A stretch of DNA of 34,173 bases from Elizabethkingia argenteiflava (GTDB lineage Bacteria; Bacteroidota; Bacteroidia; Flavobacteriales; Weeksellaceae). Location: assembly GCF_009904105.1 (NCBI RefSeq), contig NZ_JAAABJ010000525.1:1-34173 (forward strand), in the 5' to 3' direction. Position 1 is the first letter of the stretch. Each line of letters starts with the position of its first letter. A program made the translations under genes and the position numbers. Of the stretch, positions 8,755 through 18,105 are shown piece after piece. Under the pieces are notes generated by a model. That model was not told where the DNA came from. It ran no database searches and saw nothing but the letters and a program-made list of their open reading frames with translations.

Positions 8755-9011
8755 ATATAGGTTTGGAGGATTGCGTTCCAAGGTAAGGCGAGTAGAGAAG
8801 TACCACTAAAGTTTATGGCCTTTATTTAATAGGCTTCTCGCAATAGATTACCTTCATTTTTTTTGATCTTCTAATTTTTTGTTGATTATGCTAAACCATC
8901 TGTTATCAAAAAAATCAATGCATGGTTCTATAGGGTGTATTTGGATAGGGTATAGCTCCTTTTTTCCTTGTAAAAAACGCTAAAAACAGGCTTTAATTGA
9001 AAAGCATTTCT

Positions 9012-9019
9012 TATCTTTG
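9012..9019 (+). promoter_or_regulatory. -7 element directly before the response regulator ATG
   Basis: TATCTTTG matches TAnnTTTG and ends only 5 bp before the ATG at 9025. If it is the -7 element, transcription would begin at or next to the start codon and the mRNA would be leaderless. Confidence 0.5.
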
Positions 9020-9024
9020 TCCCT

Positions 9025-10209
9025 ATGCAAAAAATTCTTATTATCGAGGATGAAAAAGCTATTTCTGGCGTTTTATCCAGCATTCTTGAAGAGGAGTGCA
9101 AAGGTTATGATATAGTCGTTGCTGAGGATGGTCTGGAGGGATTTAAATTAATCGAAAAAGAGGACTTCGCGTTAATCATTTCGGATATTAAAATGCCCAA
9201 AATGGCGGGGAATGAATTGTTAATTAAAACTTTAGAAATAAAGCCGGATGCTATTTTTGTAATGATATCAGGTCATGCAGATATAGACACCGCTGTAAAA
9301 TGTCTAAAAGATGGGGCTTATGATTTTATTTCTAAGCCTATTGATATTAACAGGTTGATTACCAGTACGCGAAATGCCTTGGATAGGAAGACGTTGCAAT
9401 ATCAAAAAAATATTTTGCTTACAGAAAATAAGCAGCTTAAAAAAAGAATTACCAAAAAATACAAAATGATAGGCGATTCTGAACCTTTGAAGCAGATTCA
9501 GAATATGATCGAAAAGGTAGCCCCTTCCGATGCCCGTGTGCTCATCACGGGACCCAATGGAGCGGGTAAAGAATTAGTAGCTCACGCTATTCACGATCTT
9601 TCAGAACGTTCAAAAGGTCCCATGATAGAAGTTAACTGTGCGGCGATCCCTTCAGAATTGATAGAGTCTGAGCTATTTGGACATGTGAAAGGTTCTTTTA
9701 CTGGTGCTATCAAGGATAAACAAGGTAAGTTTGAGCTGGCTCATTCCGGCACCATATTTATGGATGAAATAGGAGATATGAGTCTGGTTGCCCAAGCTAA
9801 AGTCCTGCGCGCATTGCAAGAGGGTAAAATATCCCCTGTGGGAAGTGACAAAGAAATTAAAGTAAATGTACGCGTTATTGCCGCTACCAATAAAAATCTT
9901 TTGGAAGAAATAGAAAAAGGTAGATTTAGAGAAGACCTTTATCACCGACTTTCTGTTATTGAAATACGTGTTCCCAAGCTGGATGATCGTAAAAGTGATA
10001 TACCCTTGTTGGTAGAGCATTTCGCGCAGCTTATTGCAGATGAACAAGGGAATGCTAAAAAGGTCTTTAGCGAAGAGGCGATAAAAGCCTTGCAAAACTT
10101 TAGTTGGACAGGAAACGTTCGGGAGTTAAGAAATGTGGTAGAGCGATTGATCATTCTGGGGCAAAACCCCGTTATTGCAGATGATGTTTCCAAATTTGTG
10201 CAAAAATAA
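9025..10209 (+). CDS. Sigma54-type (NtrC-family) response regulator without a DNA-binding domain
   Basis: 394 residues. The receiver domain (1-120) has acidic pocket E8-D9, phospho-acceptor D54 in SDIKMP, S82 and K104 in SKP. The AAA+ domain (about 145-375) has Walker A GPNGAGKE at 176-183, the sigma54-contacting loop as GSFTGA at 223-228 where GAFTGA is usual, Walker B FMDEIG at 245-250, and the RNVVERL sensor-2 region. The protein stops about 20 residues after this, so the C-terminal Fis-type helix-turn-helix of NtrC is absent. Such regulators (for example FlgR of Helicobacter) activate sigma54 from solution. No histidine kinase is adjacent. The MATE gene follows after 3 bp and is probably co-transcribed. 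Confidence 0.92.
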   Translation: MQKILIIEDEKAISGVLSSILEEECKGYDIVVAEDGLEGFKLIEKEDFALIISDIKMPKMAGNELLIKTLEIKPDAIFVMISGHADIDTAVKCLKDGAYDFISKPIDINRLITSTRNALDRKTLQYQKNILLTENKQLKKRITKKYKMIGDSEPLKQIQNMIEKVAPSDARVLITGPNGAGKELVAHAIHDLSERSKGPMIEVNCAAIPSELIESELFGHVKGSFTGAIKDKQGKFELAHSGTIFMDEIGDMSLVAQAKVLRALQEGKISPVGSDKEIKVNVRVIAATNKNLLEEIEKGRFREDLYHRLSVIEIRVPKLDDRKSDIPLLVEHFAQLIADEQGNAKKVFSEEAIKALQNFSWTGNVRELRNVVERLIILGQNPVIADDVSKFVQK

Positions 10210-10212
10210 TTT

Positions 10213-11574
10213 ATGAAATTTTTAGATCAAGAATATACGCGGGCTTCTTTGAAGCTCGCATTACCTGTAATGCTTACTCAGCTGGGACAGGTTTCTGTGA
10301 ACTTGTTCGACAATATGATTGTGGGGCAATTATTAGGGGGAGAAGCGCTAGCTTCTGTTGCTTTAGGAAATTCTGTGTTTTTTTCCGCATTTGTTTTTGC
10401 GATGGGCTTTTCCTATGCCATACCACCATTGGTTTCGGAGGCTCACTCCCGAAATGACCACAATAGGATTAATAGTGTATTTCGCCACGGTTTTATTGTT
10501 AATATCAGTATAGGGTTATTAATGATGATTCTGATTTTACTTGGAATGCCTTTGCTTTATCACATGAATCAACCTGCCAAAATTATGCCGGCAACCATAC
10601 AATTTCTGTCGGTCATGGCATTGAGTATGATTCCTTTTATGGTTTTTCAAACCTTTAGAGAAGTTTCTGAAGGCTTGTCTTTTACTATGGGCGTCACCAA
10701 AGCTACCATCGCTGCCAATATTGTAAATATTATATTAAATTATGTTTTTATCAGCGGGAAGATGGGGTTTCCTGCAATGGGAGTAAGGGGGTCTGCCTTG
10801 GCTACTTTAATCGCCAGAGTTTTTATGGTGGTATTCCTGTATGTTATTTTATACCGTGATGAAAGAACTTCCCAATATATAAAAGTGTTTCATCTAAAGA
10901 TTAGTGGGTTTTCTAAAAAAATGTTTGCTAACTTATTAAGGTTGGGGCTTCCTACGGCCTTACAACTTTTCTTTGAGGTTAGCGCCTTTGCAGGAGCGGC
11001 TTTTATTTGCGGTTTGGTGAGTTCTGTCGATATAGCAGCACATCAAATAGCGCTAACGCTAGCTTCTTTTACCTTTAACCTAAGTGTAGGCTTTAGTGTA
11101 GCCTCTACGATTATGGTAGGTAGAAAGTTAGGAGAGAGAGATTTTATGGGATTAAGAGCTGTAGGCATCAATAATCTCAAAATAGCGTTTCTTTTTATGC
11201 TGCTTTGTGGCTTAGCTTTTATCATAGGCAGGAATATCTTGCCTTACTTTTTTGTTAAAGATAATGACATTCAAGTGGTGTATATAGCGGCAAAATTACT
11301 CATAATAGCATCACTTTTTCAGCTTTCAGATGGTATCCAGGTGACCTGTCTCGGTTGTCTAAGGGGGTTTCAGGATGTAAAAATACCCAGTATAATTACT
11401 TTTATTGCGTATTGGGTAATCACCATACCTTTAGGTTACTTTTTATGTGTTGTATTAAAAATGGGAAGCGTAGGAATGTGGATGGCTTTAGGGTTGGGAT
11501 TAACGATATCGGCTTTATTTTTAGTCGTTAGATTTTGGAAGCTTTCGCGCAGGAAAATAAGTGTTAATTTATAA
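10213..11574 (+). CDS. MATE-family efflux transporter
   Basis: A 453-residue polytopic inner-membrane protein with about 12 predicted helices in two similar halves, as in MatE/NorM exporters. The N-terminal pattern LALPVMLTQLGQVSVNLFDNMIVGQLLG is typical of the first half, and RLGLPTALQLFFEVSAFAG marks the start of the second. Such carriers exchange Na+ or H+ for cationic drugs or metabolites. The substrate cannot be read from the sequence. It starts 3 bp after the sigma54-type regulator, so the two are probably one transcript. Confidence 0.93.
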   Translation: MKFLDQEYTRASLKLALPVMLTQLGQVSVNLFDNMIVGQLLGGEALASVALGNSVFFSAFVFAMGFSYAIPPLVSEAHSRNDHNRINSVFRHGFIVNISIGLLMMILILLGMPLLYHMNQPAKIMPATIQFLSVMALSMIPFMVFQTFREVSEGLSFTMGVTKATIAANIVNIILNYVFISGKMGFPAMGVRGSALATLIARVFMVVFLYVILYRDERTSQYIKVFHLKISGFSKKMFANLLRLGLPTALQLFFEVSAFAGAAFICGLVSSVDIAAHQIALTLASFTFNLSVGFSVASTIMVGRKLGERDFMGLRAVGINNLKIAFLFMLLCGLAFIIGRNILPYFFVKDNDIQVVYIAAKLLIIASLFQLSDGIQVTCLGCLRGFQDVKIPSIITFIAYWVITIPLGYFLCVVLKMGSVGMWMALGLGLTISALFLVVRFWKLSRRKISVNL

Positions 11575-11601
11575 AACTTTACTTTTCTTAACATAAGATC
11601 T

Positions 11602-11609
11602 TAACTTTG
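11602..11609 (+). promoter_or_regulatory. Possible -7 element in the MATE-hemN gap
   Basis: TAACTTTG matches TAnnTTTG but lies 126 bp before the hemN ATG, with no clear -33. It could be an alternative hemN promoter or chance. Confidence 0.25.
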
Positions 11610-11723
11610 GTTTGTAGGCTGTAATGTAAAAGAGGTATAGATGAGGTATGTTTTCCCTGATAGGAGGAGAAATAAACTGATTTTATTTAGTAAATAATCT
11701 ATGGAAAAGCCTTCGATATTTCG

Positions 11724-11731
11724 TATTTTTG
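11724..11731 (+). promoter_or_regulatory. -7 element directly before the hemN ATG
   Basis: TATTTTTG matches TAnnTTTG and ends 4 bp before the ATG at 11736, again predicting a leaderless transcript. No -33 TTTG is seen at 19-21 bp. Confidence 0.45.
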
Positions 11732-11735
11732 TAAC

Positions 11736-13094
11736 ATGAATTCATTAGTAGATAAATATAATATTCCAGGTCCACGCTATACCTCTTATCCAACTGTTCC
11801 TTATTGGGATATGGAGAGCTTTTCGGTAGAGCGGTGGAAGAAATCTGTAGTGTGTTCATTTAAAGAATCCAATGCAGAGGAGGGGATTAGCATTTATATT
11901 CATCTTCCTTTTTGTGAATCATTATGCACTTTTTGTGCCTGTCATAAAAGAATAACCAAACAGCACACTGTAGAGGAGCCTTATCTGAATACAGTGCTAA
12001 ACGAGTGGAGACTTTATCTAAGTCTTTTCAATGAGCGACCCAAGTTAAAAGAACTTCATTTGGGTGGAGGTACACCTACCTTTTTCTCTCCAGAGAACTT
12101 GAAGCAACTATTAATCGGGATTTTTGATACCGTAGAAATAGCCCCAGCACCTGAATTCAGTTTTGAAGGACATCCTAATAATACGAGCTATGAACACCTG
12201 AAAACCCTTTATGACTTAGGTTTTCGAAGGGTGAGTTTTGGAGTGCAGGATTACAATGAAAAAGTTCAGAAAGCTATCAATAGGGTACAGCCTTTTGAGA
12301 ATGTCAAAAATGTAACCAATTGGGCCCGAGAAATAGGCTACACTGGGATAAGTCACGATCTGGTGTTCGGCTTGCCTTTTCAAGATTGGAACGGAATGGA
12401 AAATACCATTCGCAAGACACTAGATTTAAAACCCGATCGTTTGGCTTTTTATTCCTATGCTCATGTTCCATGGATAAAGGGAGTAGGCCAGAGAGGTTTT
12501 GATGAGAACGATTTGCCTTCAGGCGATGAAAAGCGCAAACTCTATGAAAAGGGTAAAAATTTGCTTGAAGAATTAGGCTATTTTGAAATTGGTATGGACC
12601 ATTTTGCTCTACCGCATGATGATCTTTACCAGTCCATGGAGAAGGGGAATCTGCACCGCAATTTTATGGGTTATACCCCTTCCAAAACTCAATTGATGAT
12701 TGGTTTAGGAATGTCCGGAATATCCGATAGCTGGTATGCTTTTGCTCAAAATGAAAAAACAGTGGAAGGGTATGAAAAATTGGTGAACAATGGAGAATTT
12801 CCTGTGATCAAGGGGCATGTACTCAATCAGGAAGATTTGGTTATTCGCCGGCACATTCTCAATCTTATGTGCCGATTAGAGACATCTTGGGGAAGTGATA
12901 CGAGCTTTCCGGAACTCGAAGACGCTATCGAAAAATTACAGGAGATGCAGCGAGATGGACTGGTTGAATTGTCTCATGACAAAATCAAAATTACCCCAGC
13001 CGGACGTGCCTTTACTCGGAATGTTACCATGACTTTTGATTTGCGGATGCTTCGTAAACAGCCTGAGACCAGAATATTCTCAATGACAGTGTAA
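11736..13094 (+). CDS. hemN: Oxygen-independent coproporphyrinogen III oxidase
   Basis: A 452-residue radical-SAM enzyme that decarboxylates coproporphyrinogen III to protoporphyrinogen IX in haem synthesis without oxygen. The [4Fe-4S] motif CxxxCxxC is at C60, C64 and C67 with a further Cys at 69, matching the C62-C66-C69-C71 pattern of E. coli HemN. The SAM-binding GGGTPTF follows at about residue 110. The early segment YNIPGPRYTSYPT is diagnostic of true HemN as against HemW, as is the C-terminal HemN domain with the RRHILNLMCR stretch. Length is typical. Cytoplasmic. Confidence 0.95.
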   Translation: MNSLVDKYNIPGPRYTSYPTVPYWDMESFSVERWKKSVVCSFKESNAEEGISIYIHLPFCESLCTFCACHKRITKQHTVEEPYLNTVLNEWRLYLSLFNERPKLKELHLGGGTPTFFSPENLKQLLIGIFDTVEIAPAPEFSFEGHPNNTSYEHLKTLYDLGFRRVSFGVQDYNEKVQKAINRVQPFENVKNVTNWAREIGYTGISHDLVFGLPFQDWNGMENTIRKTLDLKPDRLAFYSYAHVPWIKGVGQRGFDENDLPSGDEKRKLYEKGKNLLEELGYFEIGMDHFALPHDDLYQSMEKGNLHRNFMGYTPSKTQLMIGLGMSGISDSWYAFAQNEKTVEGYEKLVNNGEFPVIKGHVLNQEDLVIRRHILNLMCRLETSWGSDTSFPELEDAIEKLQEMQRDGLVELSHDKIKITPAGRAFTRNVTMTFDLRMLRKQPETRIFSMTV

Positions 13095-13531
13095 ATTGTT
13101 TTGAGGTAAGATAAGCAGGGCTTAGATGTTTTTAAAATACTTGTTAAACTAGAACATGGGCTTGTTTATATAGGGTTTGAGCGTTGTGATCTATTTGAGA
13201 TACTCGTCGTTTATAAAAAATGATGAACAGTTTCAGGCTTAGAAAAAATACCAGCGTTCTTTTTCTGAGCAATCTCTGGACTATAAAATTTAGCATCTAT
13301 AAAATAGTCATTTAAAATCAGTTTTCTAAAGTCCTAATCAAAAAGTATTTTTTTTAGTCCGCATACCCATAGGGGGCGTTTTTTGAAGTGAATTTTTAGG
13401 AGATGATGATGATTTCACTATTGCCCTTTTTTTATTTATTTAATGAGGCGCGATTAGTTGTTAAAATATAGTAAAAATCGTTATATTTGCGCCTTATAAT
13501 CCATAAAAAACATTCGTTAAATCATAAAAAA
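13095..13531. other. Intergenic region with an unexplained hairpin
   Basis: No gene is seen in this gap of about 440 bp. An 11-bp stem is formed by GCTTAGAAAAA at 13237-13247 and TTTTTCTGAGC at 13260-13270 (one G-U pair, 12-nt loop), without a following T run. A second stem, AGTGAA/TTCACT, lies at about 13387-13419. The secDF promoter is at the right end. Confidence 0.4.
13458..13489 (+). promoter_or_regulatory. secDF promoter
   Basis: TATATTTG at 13482-13489 matches the -7 consensus, and TTG at 13458-13460 gives a 21-bp spacer. The ATG at 13532 is 42 bp downstream. Confidence 0.5.
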
Positions 13532-16420
13532 ATGCAAGGAAAAGGACTCATTACCACTATTGCTATTATCTTGGGATTGATATGCATTAATGAACTCCTG
13601 CCTACTTTCTATGTAAATAGAATCGAGAAAGAAGCATCTGCAATTTCTGGAGGCAATGAGATTAGGTATAAAAAAGAATTAGAAAAACTATCCAAAGACA
13701 CTCTTAATCTGGGGTTTACAAAACTGGATTATCGTTCTGCCAAGGAAAAAGAAATGAAGCTAGGGCTCGACTTAAAAGGCGGAATTAATCTTTTATTGGA
13801 AATTAATCAGCGGGATCTAATTAATGATTTAACCAATTATTCTTCCAACCCTATTTTAATAGAGGCGTTAAATAGAGCGGATATTGCTCAAAAAACTTCT
13901 ACCAAAACTTACATAGAGAATTTCTTTATACAGTTTGATGCTGTGAATAAGGAAAAGAAAACAGATATAAAACTTTCTAATACTGAAATTTTTGGGAATC
14001 AGAAATTAAGTGATCAGATTAAGTTTAATACTCCAGACAGTGAGGTCAAAAGGATTATTTCTAAGAAAATAGAGGCTTCAGCAAGCTCTGCTTTTGAAGT
14101 CATTCGTACCCGTATCGATAAATTAGGCGTAACCCAACCCAATGTACAGAAAGTGCCAGGGACTGGGCGTATTTTAGTTGAAATGCCAGGTATTAAAGAT
14201 ATAGACAGGGTGAAAAAGCTATTGCAGACTTCTGCAAGGCTCCAGTTTTGGGAGGTGCAAAGCATTGAGGAGATAGCCCCTTACTTCCAGAGACTGAGCT
14301 CTGTTGTCATGAGTAAGGGAGACTCTATAGGGATTAATAGAAATATGAATCTTATGAGTACCTTGAATTTGCAGCAAGTCATGTCTGGGGTAGCCAAGGT
14401 GAAACTATCTGATACGGCCACTGTAAATAAATTGTTAAACAGTGTACAGGCCATTAAAACTCGACCTGCTAATCTTAGATTCACAAAATTTATGTGGGGG
14501 GCAAAACCCGAATCTGAGGCACCCGATTATCTCACATTATACGCTATTCGAGGGACAGTGAATAACAAAGCGCCTTTAGATGGTGCTGTAAAAGAGGCTC
14601 GCATCAATTACGATCAATTTGGAAGGATTGAAATAGGGATGCAAATGGACTCTGAGGGTACCAAGATCTGGAAAAGTCTTACCGAGAAAAATATGGAAAG
14701 GCCTATCGCGGTAACTTTGGATGAAAACGTTTATACAGCACCAAGGGTAAATGCTGTAATCGCGAATGGCAGCTCTGTCATCACGGGTAATTTTAGCCAG
14801 CAAGAGGCGAATGATTTAGTAGATGTATTAAACTCTGGGAAACTCCCTGCTACGGCCAAAATCGTTCAGGCAGACGTAGTGGGACCTTCTTTGGGTGCAG
14901 AGTCTATTCATGCAGGGGTCATTTCCTTTATAATTGCCTTTGCGCTTATCATGGTTTACATTATTTTCTATTATGGCATGGCTGGTGTTTATGCTGTAAT
15001 CGCTATGGTTATCAACTTGTTTTATGTATTTGGTATTATGGATTCCATCGATGCAACCCTTACTTTACCGGGGATTGCGGGGATTGTTCTTTCCATGGCT
15101 ATGGCTGTAGATACCAATGTTATTATATACGAACGGACAAAAGAGGAATTATTTGCCGGGAAAAACATCCTAGAAGCCTATAAAGATGGATTTAAACACG
15201 CATTATCTGCGATTATTGACGGTCATGCCACTACTTTACTAACCGCTTTGGTATTGTATGTATTTGGTACAGGACCAATCAAAGGCTTTGCGGTAACCTT
15301 AATCATCGGTATTTTGATGACTTTCTTTACCTCAGTTGTTTTATCCAGGGTTATGATTTTCAGTAGATTAACTAAAGGTAAAACTATTTCGGTATGGACA
15401 AAATTCTCCAAAAATCTGTTCAGGAATATCTGGATTGACTTTATTGGCAAGAGAAAATGGTCTTATCTCTTCTCCGTTGTTTTAATGGTTATATGCCTGG
15501 GATCTATATTTGTAAAAGGTTTTAAATTTGGTGTAGACTTTAAAGGTGGGAGGAGCTATGTTCTTAGATTCGATAAACCAGTGGTAGCATCCGATGTCCA
15601 GAAAGATTTACTTTCCCTGTTTAAAACTCAAGATGGGAAAGAAGAATCTGTAGATGTAAAGACTTTTGGAAATTCCAATCAGATAAGAATCACCACCGAT
15701 TATAAAATTGAAGATGTTAGCACCAGTGTAGACGTTGAAGTTGAGCGTAAACTCTATACAGGATTGAAAAAATACCTTCCAGAAAATGAAACTTTTGAAG
15801 TATTTAGAAACTCCGATGCAGAACATGCGGGAATTGTATCTTCTACAAAAGTAGGACCTACCGTTGCCGACGATATTAAAATTCATGGAAGCTTAGCGGT
15901 ATTGGCAGCTCTATCTGGAATTTTTATCTATATTTTAGTGAGATTTAGAAGGTGGCAATTCTCGTTGGGAGCAGTAGCAGCATTGTTCCACGATGCGGTC
16001 GTAATCTTAGGGGTATTTTCCCTATTTTATACCATTGCACCTTTTAATATGGAAATCAATCAAGATTTCATTGCAGCGGTGCTGACCGTATTAGGTTATT
16101 CCATTAATGATACGGTTATTGTATTCGACCGTATTCGAGAATACTTACGCGAACGAAAATCCATCAGTCTGGCAGGATTATTTGATGACTCTATCAGCAG
16201 TACATTAGGAAGGACTTTCAATACATCCTTCACTACCATATTGGTAATACTTGCGATTTTTATTTTTGGAGGCGATAGCATGAAAGGCTTTATGTTCGCC
16301 TTATTAATAGGTATAGGCTTTGGAACTTATTCCTCCATTTTTATTGCATCTGCAATAGCTTATGACTGTATAAAAGGAAGAAGAAAAGATGCACCACCAG
16401 TGCATGAATTACACACCTAA
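13532..16420 (+). CDS. secDF: Fused protein translocase subunit SecDF
   Basis: A 962-residue fusion of SecD and SecF, the proton-driven membrane partner of SecYEG that pulls exported proteins into the periplasm. The start is the ATG at 13532 (MQGKGLITT). An upstream in-frame ATG-less extension overlaps the promoter. The SecD half begins with one membrane helix, then the large periplasmic domain with GLDLKGGINLLLEI. A block of membrane helices follows, with AMAVDTNVIIYER. The SecF half starts near residue 640 and contains FGVDFKGGRSYVLRF, then GYSINDTVIVFDRIRE. Fusion into one chain is usual in Bacteroidota. A strong terminator follows the stop. Confidence 0.97.
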   Translation: MQGKGLITTIAIILGLICINELLPTFYVNRIEKEASAISGGNEIRYKKELEKLSKDTLNLGFTKLDYRSAKEKEMKLGLDLKGGINLLLEINQRDLINDLTNYSSNPILIEALNRADIAQKTSTKTYIENFFIQFDAVNKEKKTDIKLSNTEIFGNQKLSDQIKFNTPDSEVKRIISKKIEASASSAFEVIRTRIDKLGVTQPNVQKVPGTGRILVEMPGIKDIDRVKKLLQTSARLQFWEVQSIEEIAPYFQRLSSVVMSKGDSIGINRNMNLMSTLNLQQVMSGVAKVKLSDTATVNKLLNSVQAIKTRPANLRFTKFMWGAKPESEAPDYLTLYAIRGTVNNKAPLDGAVKEARINYDQFGRIEIGMQMDSEGTKIWKSLTEKNMERPIAVTLDENVYTAPRVNAVIANGSSVITGNFSQQEANDLVDVLNSGKLPATAKIVQADVVGPSLGAESIHAGVISFIIAFALIMVYIIFYYGMAGVYAVIAMVINLFYVFGIMDSIDATLTLPGIAGIVLSMAMAVDTNVIIYERTKEELFAGKNILEAYKDGFKHALSAIIDGHATTLLTALVLYVFGTGPIKGFAVTLIIGILMTFFTSVVLSRVMIFSRLTKGKTISVWTKFSKNLFRNIWIDFIGKRKWSYLFSVVLMVICLGSIFVKGFKFGVDFKGGRSYVLRFDKPVVASDVQKDLLSLFKTQDGKEESVDVKTFGNSNQIRITTDYKIEDVSTSVDVEVERKLYTGLKKYLPENETFEVFRNSDAEHAGIVSSTKVGPTVADDIKIHGSLAVLAALSGIFIYILVRFRRWQFSLGAVAALFHDAVVILGVFSLFYTIAPFNMEINQDFIAAVLTVLGYSINDTVIVFDRIREYLRERKSISLAGLFDDSISSTLGRTFNTSFTTILVILAIFIFGGDSMKGFMFALLIGIGFGTYSSIFIASAIAYDCIKGRRKDAPPVHELHT

Positions 16421-16450
16421 ATAAAAGCCCCCTAACAGGGGCTTTTATTT
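16419..16450 (+). terminator. Intrinsic terminator of secDF
   Basis: Arms AAATAAAAGCCCC at 16419-16431 and its exact complement at 16438-16450, with a 6-nt loop. The stem begins inside the secDF stop codon and ends 19 bp before the MFS start. A and T flanks make it work in both directions. Confidence 0.9.
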
Positions 16451-16469
16451 ATTTAATCTTCTAAAGATC

Positions 16470-17684
16470 ATGGAAAAAAGCACAACAAATAAGGCATTAG
16501 GATTTATATTTATTACCTTGCTTATTGATATTACGGGGTGGGGCATTATTATTCCAGTGATTCCCAAACTGATTGAAGAATTGATACAAGGCAATATTAG
16601 TGAAGCATCCAGGTATGGAGGCTGGCTTGGTTTCGCCTATGCATTTACCCAGTTTATATTCGCACCCTTTGTCGGAAATCTGAGCGATCAATACGGGAGA
16701 AGACCGGTTATTTTAATCTCGCTCCTAGGTTTTTCTATAGATTATGTACTGTTGGCACTTTCGCCTAGTATTCTATGGTTATTTATAGGGCGCGTGATCG
16801 CGGGCATGACAGGAGCGAGTATTACCACGGCCAGCGCTTATATTGCCGATGTCAGTACCGAAGAAAACAGAGCTAAAAATTTTGGAATCATCGGGGCTGC
16901 TTTTGGAGTAGGTTTTATTATAGGTCCTGTATTAGGGGGCATCTTGGGACATTATGGTTCCAGAGTGCCTTTTTATGCAGCGGCTGTTCTTTGTTTGGTA
17001 AATTTTATTTACGGTTATTTTATTTTACCCGAGTCGCTCTCCAAAAGCGACAGGAGATCTTTTGAATGGAAAAGAGCCAATCCCATCGGAGCTTTGATTA
17101 TGCTGAAAAAATATCCTCAAGTTTCGGGATTAGTAGTAGTGATACTATTGGTGTATATCGGGACGCATGCTGTAAATAGTAATTGGTCTTTCTTTACCAT
17201 GTATCAGTTTAACTGGCAGGAAAAAGAAATCGGTTTATCGCTAGGCCTCGTAGGCTTATTAACCGGTTTAGTTCAAGGTGTGCTCATCCGGTGGATTACA
17301 CCCCGAATAGGAAATGAAAAAAGCATATATTACGGATTGGGTTTTCTTAGTATAGGAATGTTATTGTTTAGCTTTGCCTCTCAAGCTTGGATGATGCTGA
17401 TATTTTTGATCCCTTATTGTTTGGGAGGAATCTGTGGACCTACCTTACAAGCTGTAATTTCGGGTAGAGTGCCCCCTCAGGAGCAGGGAGAACTGCAAGG
17501 AGCGCTCACCAGTTTAATCAGTGTAACCTCTATTATAGGACCTCCTTTAATGACCAATTTGTTTTTCTTTTTTACGCAGCCTTCAGCGCCTTTTCATTTC
17601 CCAGGTATTCCCTTTTTTATAGGATTCCTCATGTTGGGAGGCTCTACATTTATTGCTTATAGTCATTTCAGAAAAAACAAATAA
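16470..17684 (+). CDS. TCR/Tet-family MFS exporter
   Basis: A 404-residue major facilitator with 12 predicted helices. It carries motif A of drug-proton antiporters in the loop between helices 2 and 3 (GNLSDQYGRRP, about 70-80) and a helix-5 motif C-like GAAFGVGFIIGPVLGG at about 146-161, as in TetA exporters. The family includes tetracycline pumps, but chromosomal Bacteroidota members are mostly of unknown substrate, so resistance cannot be claimed. It lies just after the secDF terminator, with 29 bp before the Tat gene. No clear promoter of its own was found. Confidence 0.9.
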   Translation: MEKSTTNKALGFIFITLLIDITGWGIIIPVIPKLIEELIQGNISEASRYGGWLGFAYAFTQFIFAPFVGNLSDQYGRRPVILISLLGFSIDYVLLALSPSILWLFIGRVIAGMTGASITTASAYIADVSTEENRAKNFGIIGAAFGVGFIIGPVLGGILGHYGSRVPFYAAAVLCLVNFIYGYFILPESLSKSDRRSFEWKRANPIGALIMLKKYPQVSGLVVVILLVYIGTHAVNSNWSFFTMYQFNWQEKEIGLSLGLVGLLTGLVQGVLIRWITPRIGNEKSIYYGLGFLSIGMLLFSFASQAWMMLIFLIPYCLGGICGPTLQAVISGRVPPQEQGELQGALTSLISVTSIIGPPLMTNLFFFFTQPSAPFHFPGIPFFIGFLMLGGSTFIAYSHFRKNK

Positions 17685-17701
17685 AATAAAAAAATCTTTT
17701 G

Positions 17702-17709
17702 TAATTTTG
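17702..17709 (+). promoter_or_regulatory. -7 element directly before the Tat gene ATG
   Basis: TAATTTTG matches TAnnTTTG and ends 4 bp before the ATG at 17714. It is the third such case in the window predicting a leaderless mRNA. Confidence 0.4.
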
Positions 17710-17713
17710 ACAT

Positions 17714-18103
17714 ATGGAACTTAGTATAGGAGAATTACTGGTGGTGGCATTGGTCATCGTGGTATTATTTGGACCCGATAAAATTCCCAGCATAGCGCGT
17801 GAATTAGGCCAGGGTGTGCGTAAAATGAAAGGTGCTATGGAGGAGATTAAAACCGAGATACTTAAGGAAGCGGATAATCCTATCTCAGATATTAAAAAAG
17901 AAATAGATCAAGTAAGGCAGAGCGTGGCCGATATACATCCTATGCAAGAGGTTAAGCAACCAATAGAGGAAGTTAAAAAATCCTTAAATACAGGTGTTAG
18001 CGATCCTTTATCTGTATCGGGTAAAGAAAGTCAGGCATCGTTGGAGGAGGATAAGAAAATAGATCCCTTGAGTGATGAGCATTTAGGTCCAGTGAGTCGT
18101 TAG
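17714..18103 (+). CDS. Twin-arginine translocase subunit, TatA/TatB family
   Basis: A 129-residue protein with one N-terminal membrane helix (about 5-19). The FGPDKIP motif and an amphipathic helix (IARELGQGVRKMKGAMEEI) follow, the signature of TatA/TatB/TatE. The long charged, coiled tail (about 50-129) and FGPDKIP suggest TatB-like more than short TatA. The two cannot be separated safely here, and Bacteroidota often use a single such subunit with TatC. No tatC is in the window. It is followed after 2 bp by the PAP2 phosphatase gene, so the two are probably co-transcribed. Confidence 0.88.
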   Translation: MELSIGELLVVALVIVVLFGPDKIPSIARELGQGVRKMKGAMEEIKTEILKEADNPISDIKKEIDQVRQSVADIHPMQEVKQPIEEVKKSLNTGVSDPLSVSGKESQASLEEDKKIDPLSDEHLGPVSR

Positions 18104-18105
18104 CC

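Noticed and set aside
16470-17684. A tetracycline resistance determinant
   Set aside because: The protein is of the Tet-type MFS family, but such chromosomal members usually have other or unknown substrates. Nothing in the sequence shows drug specificity.
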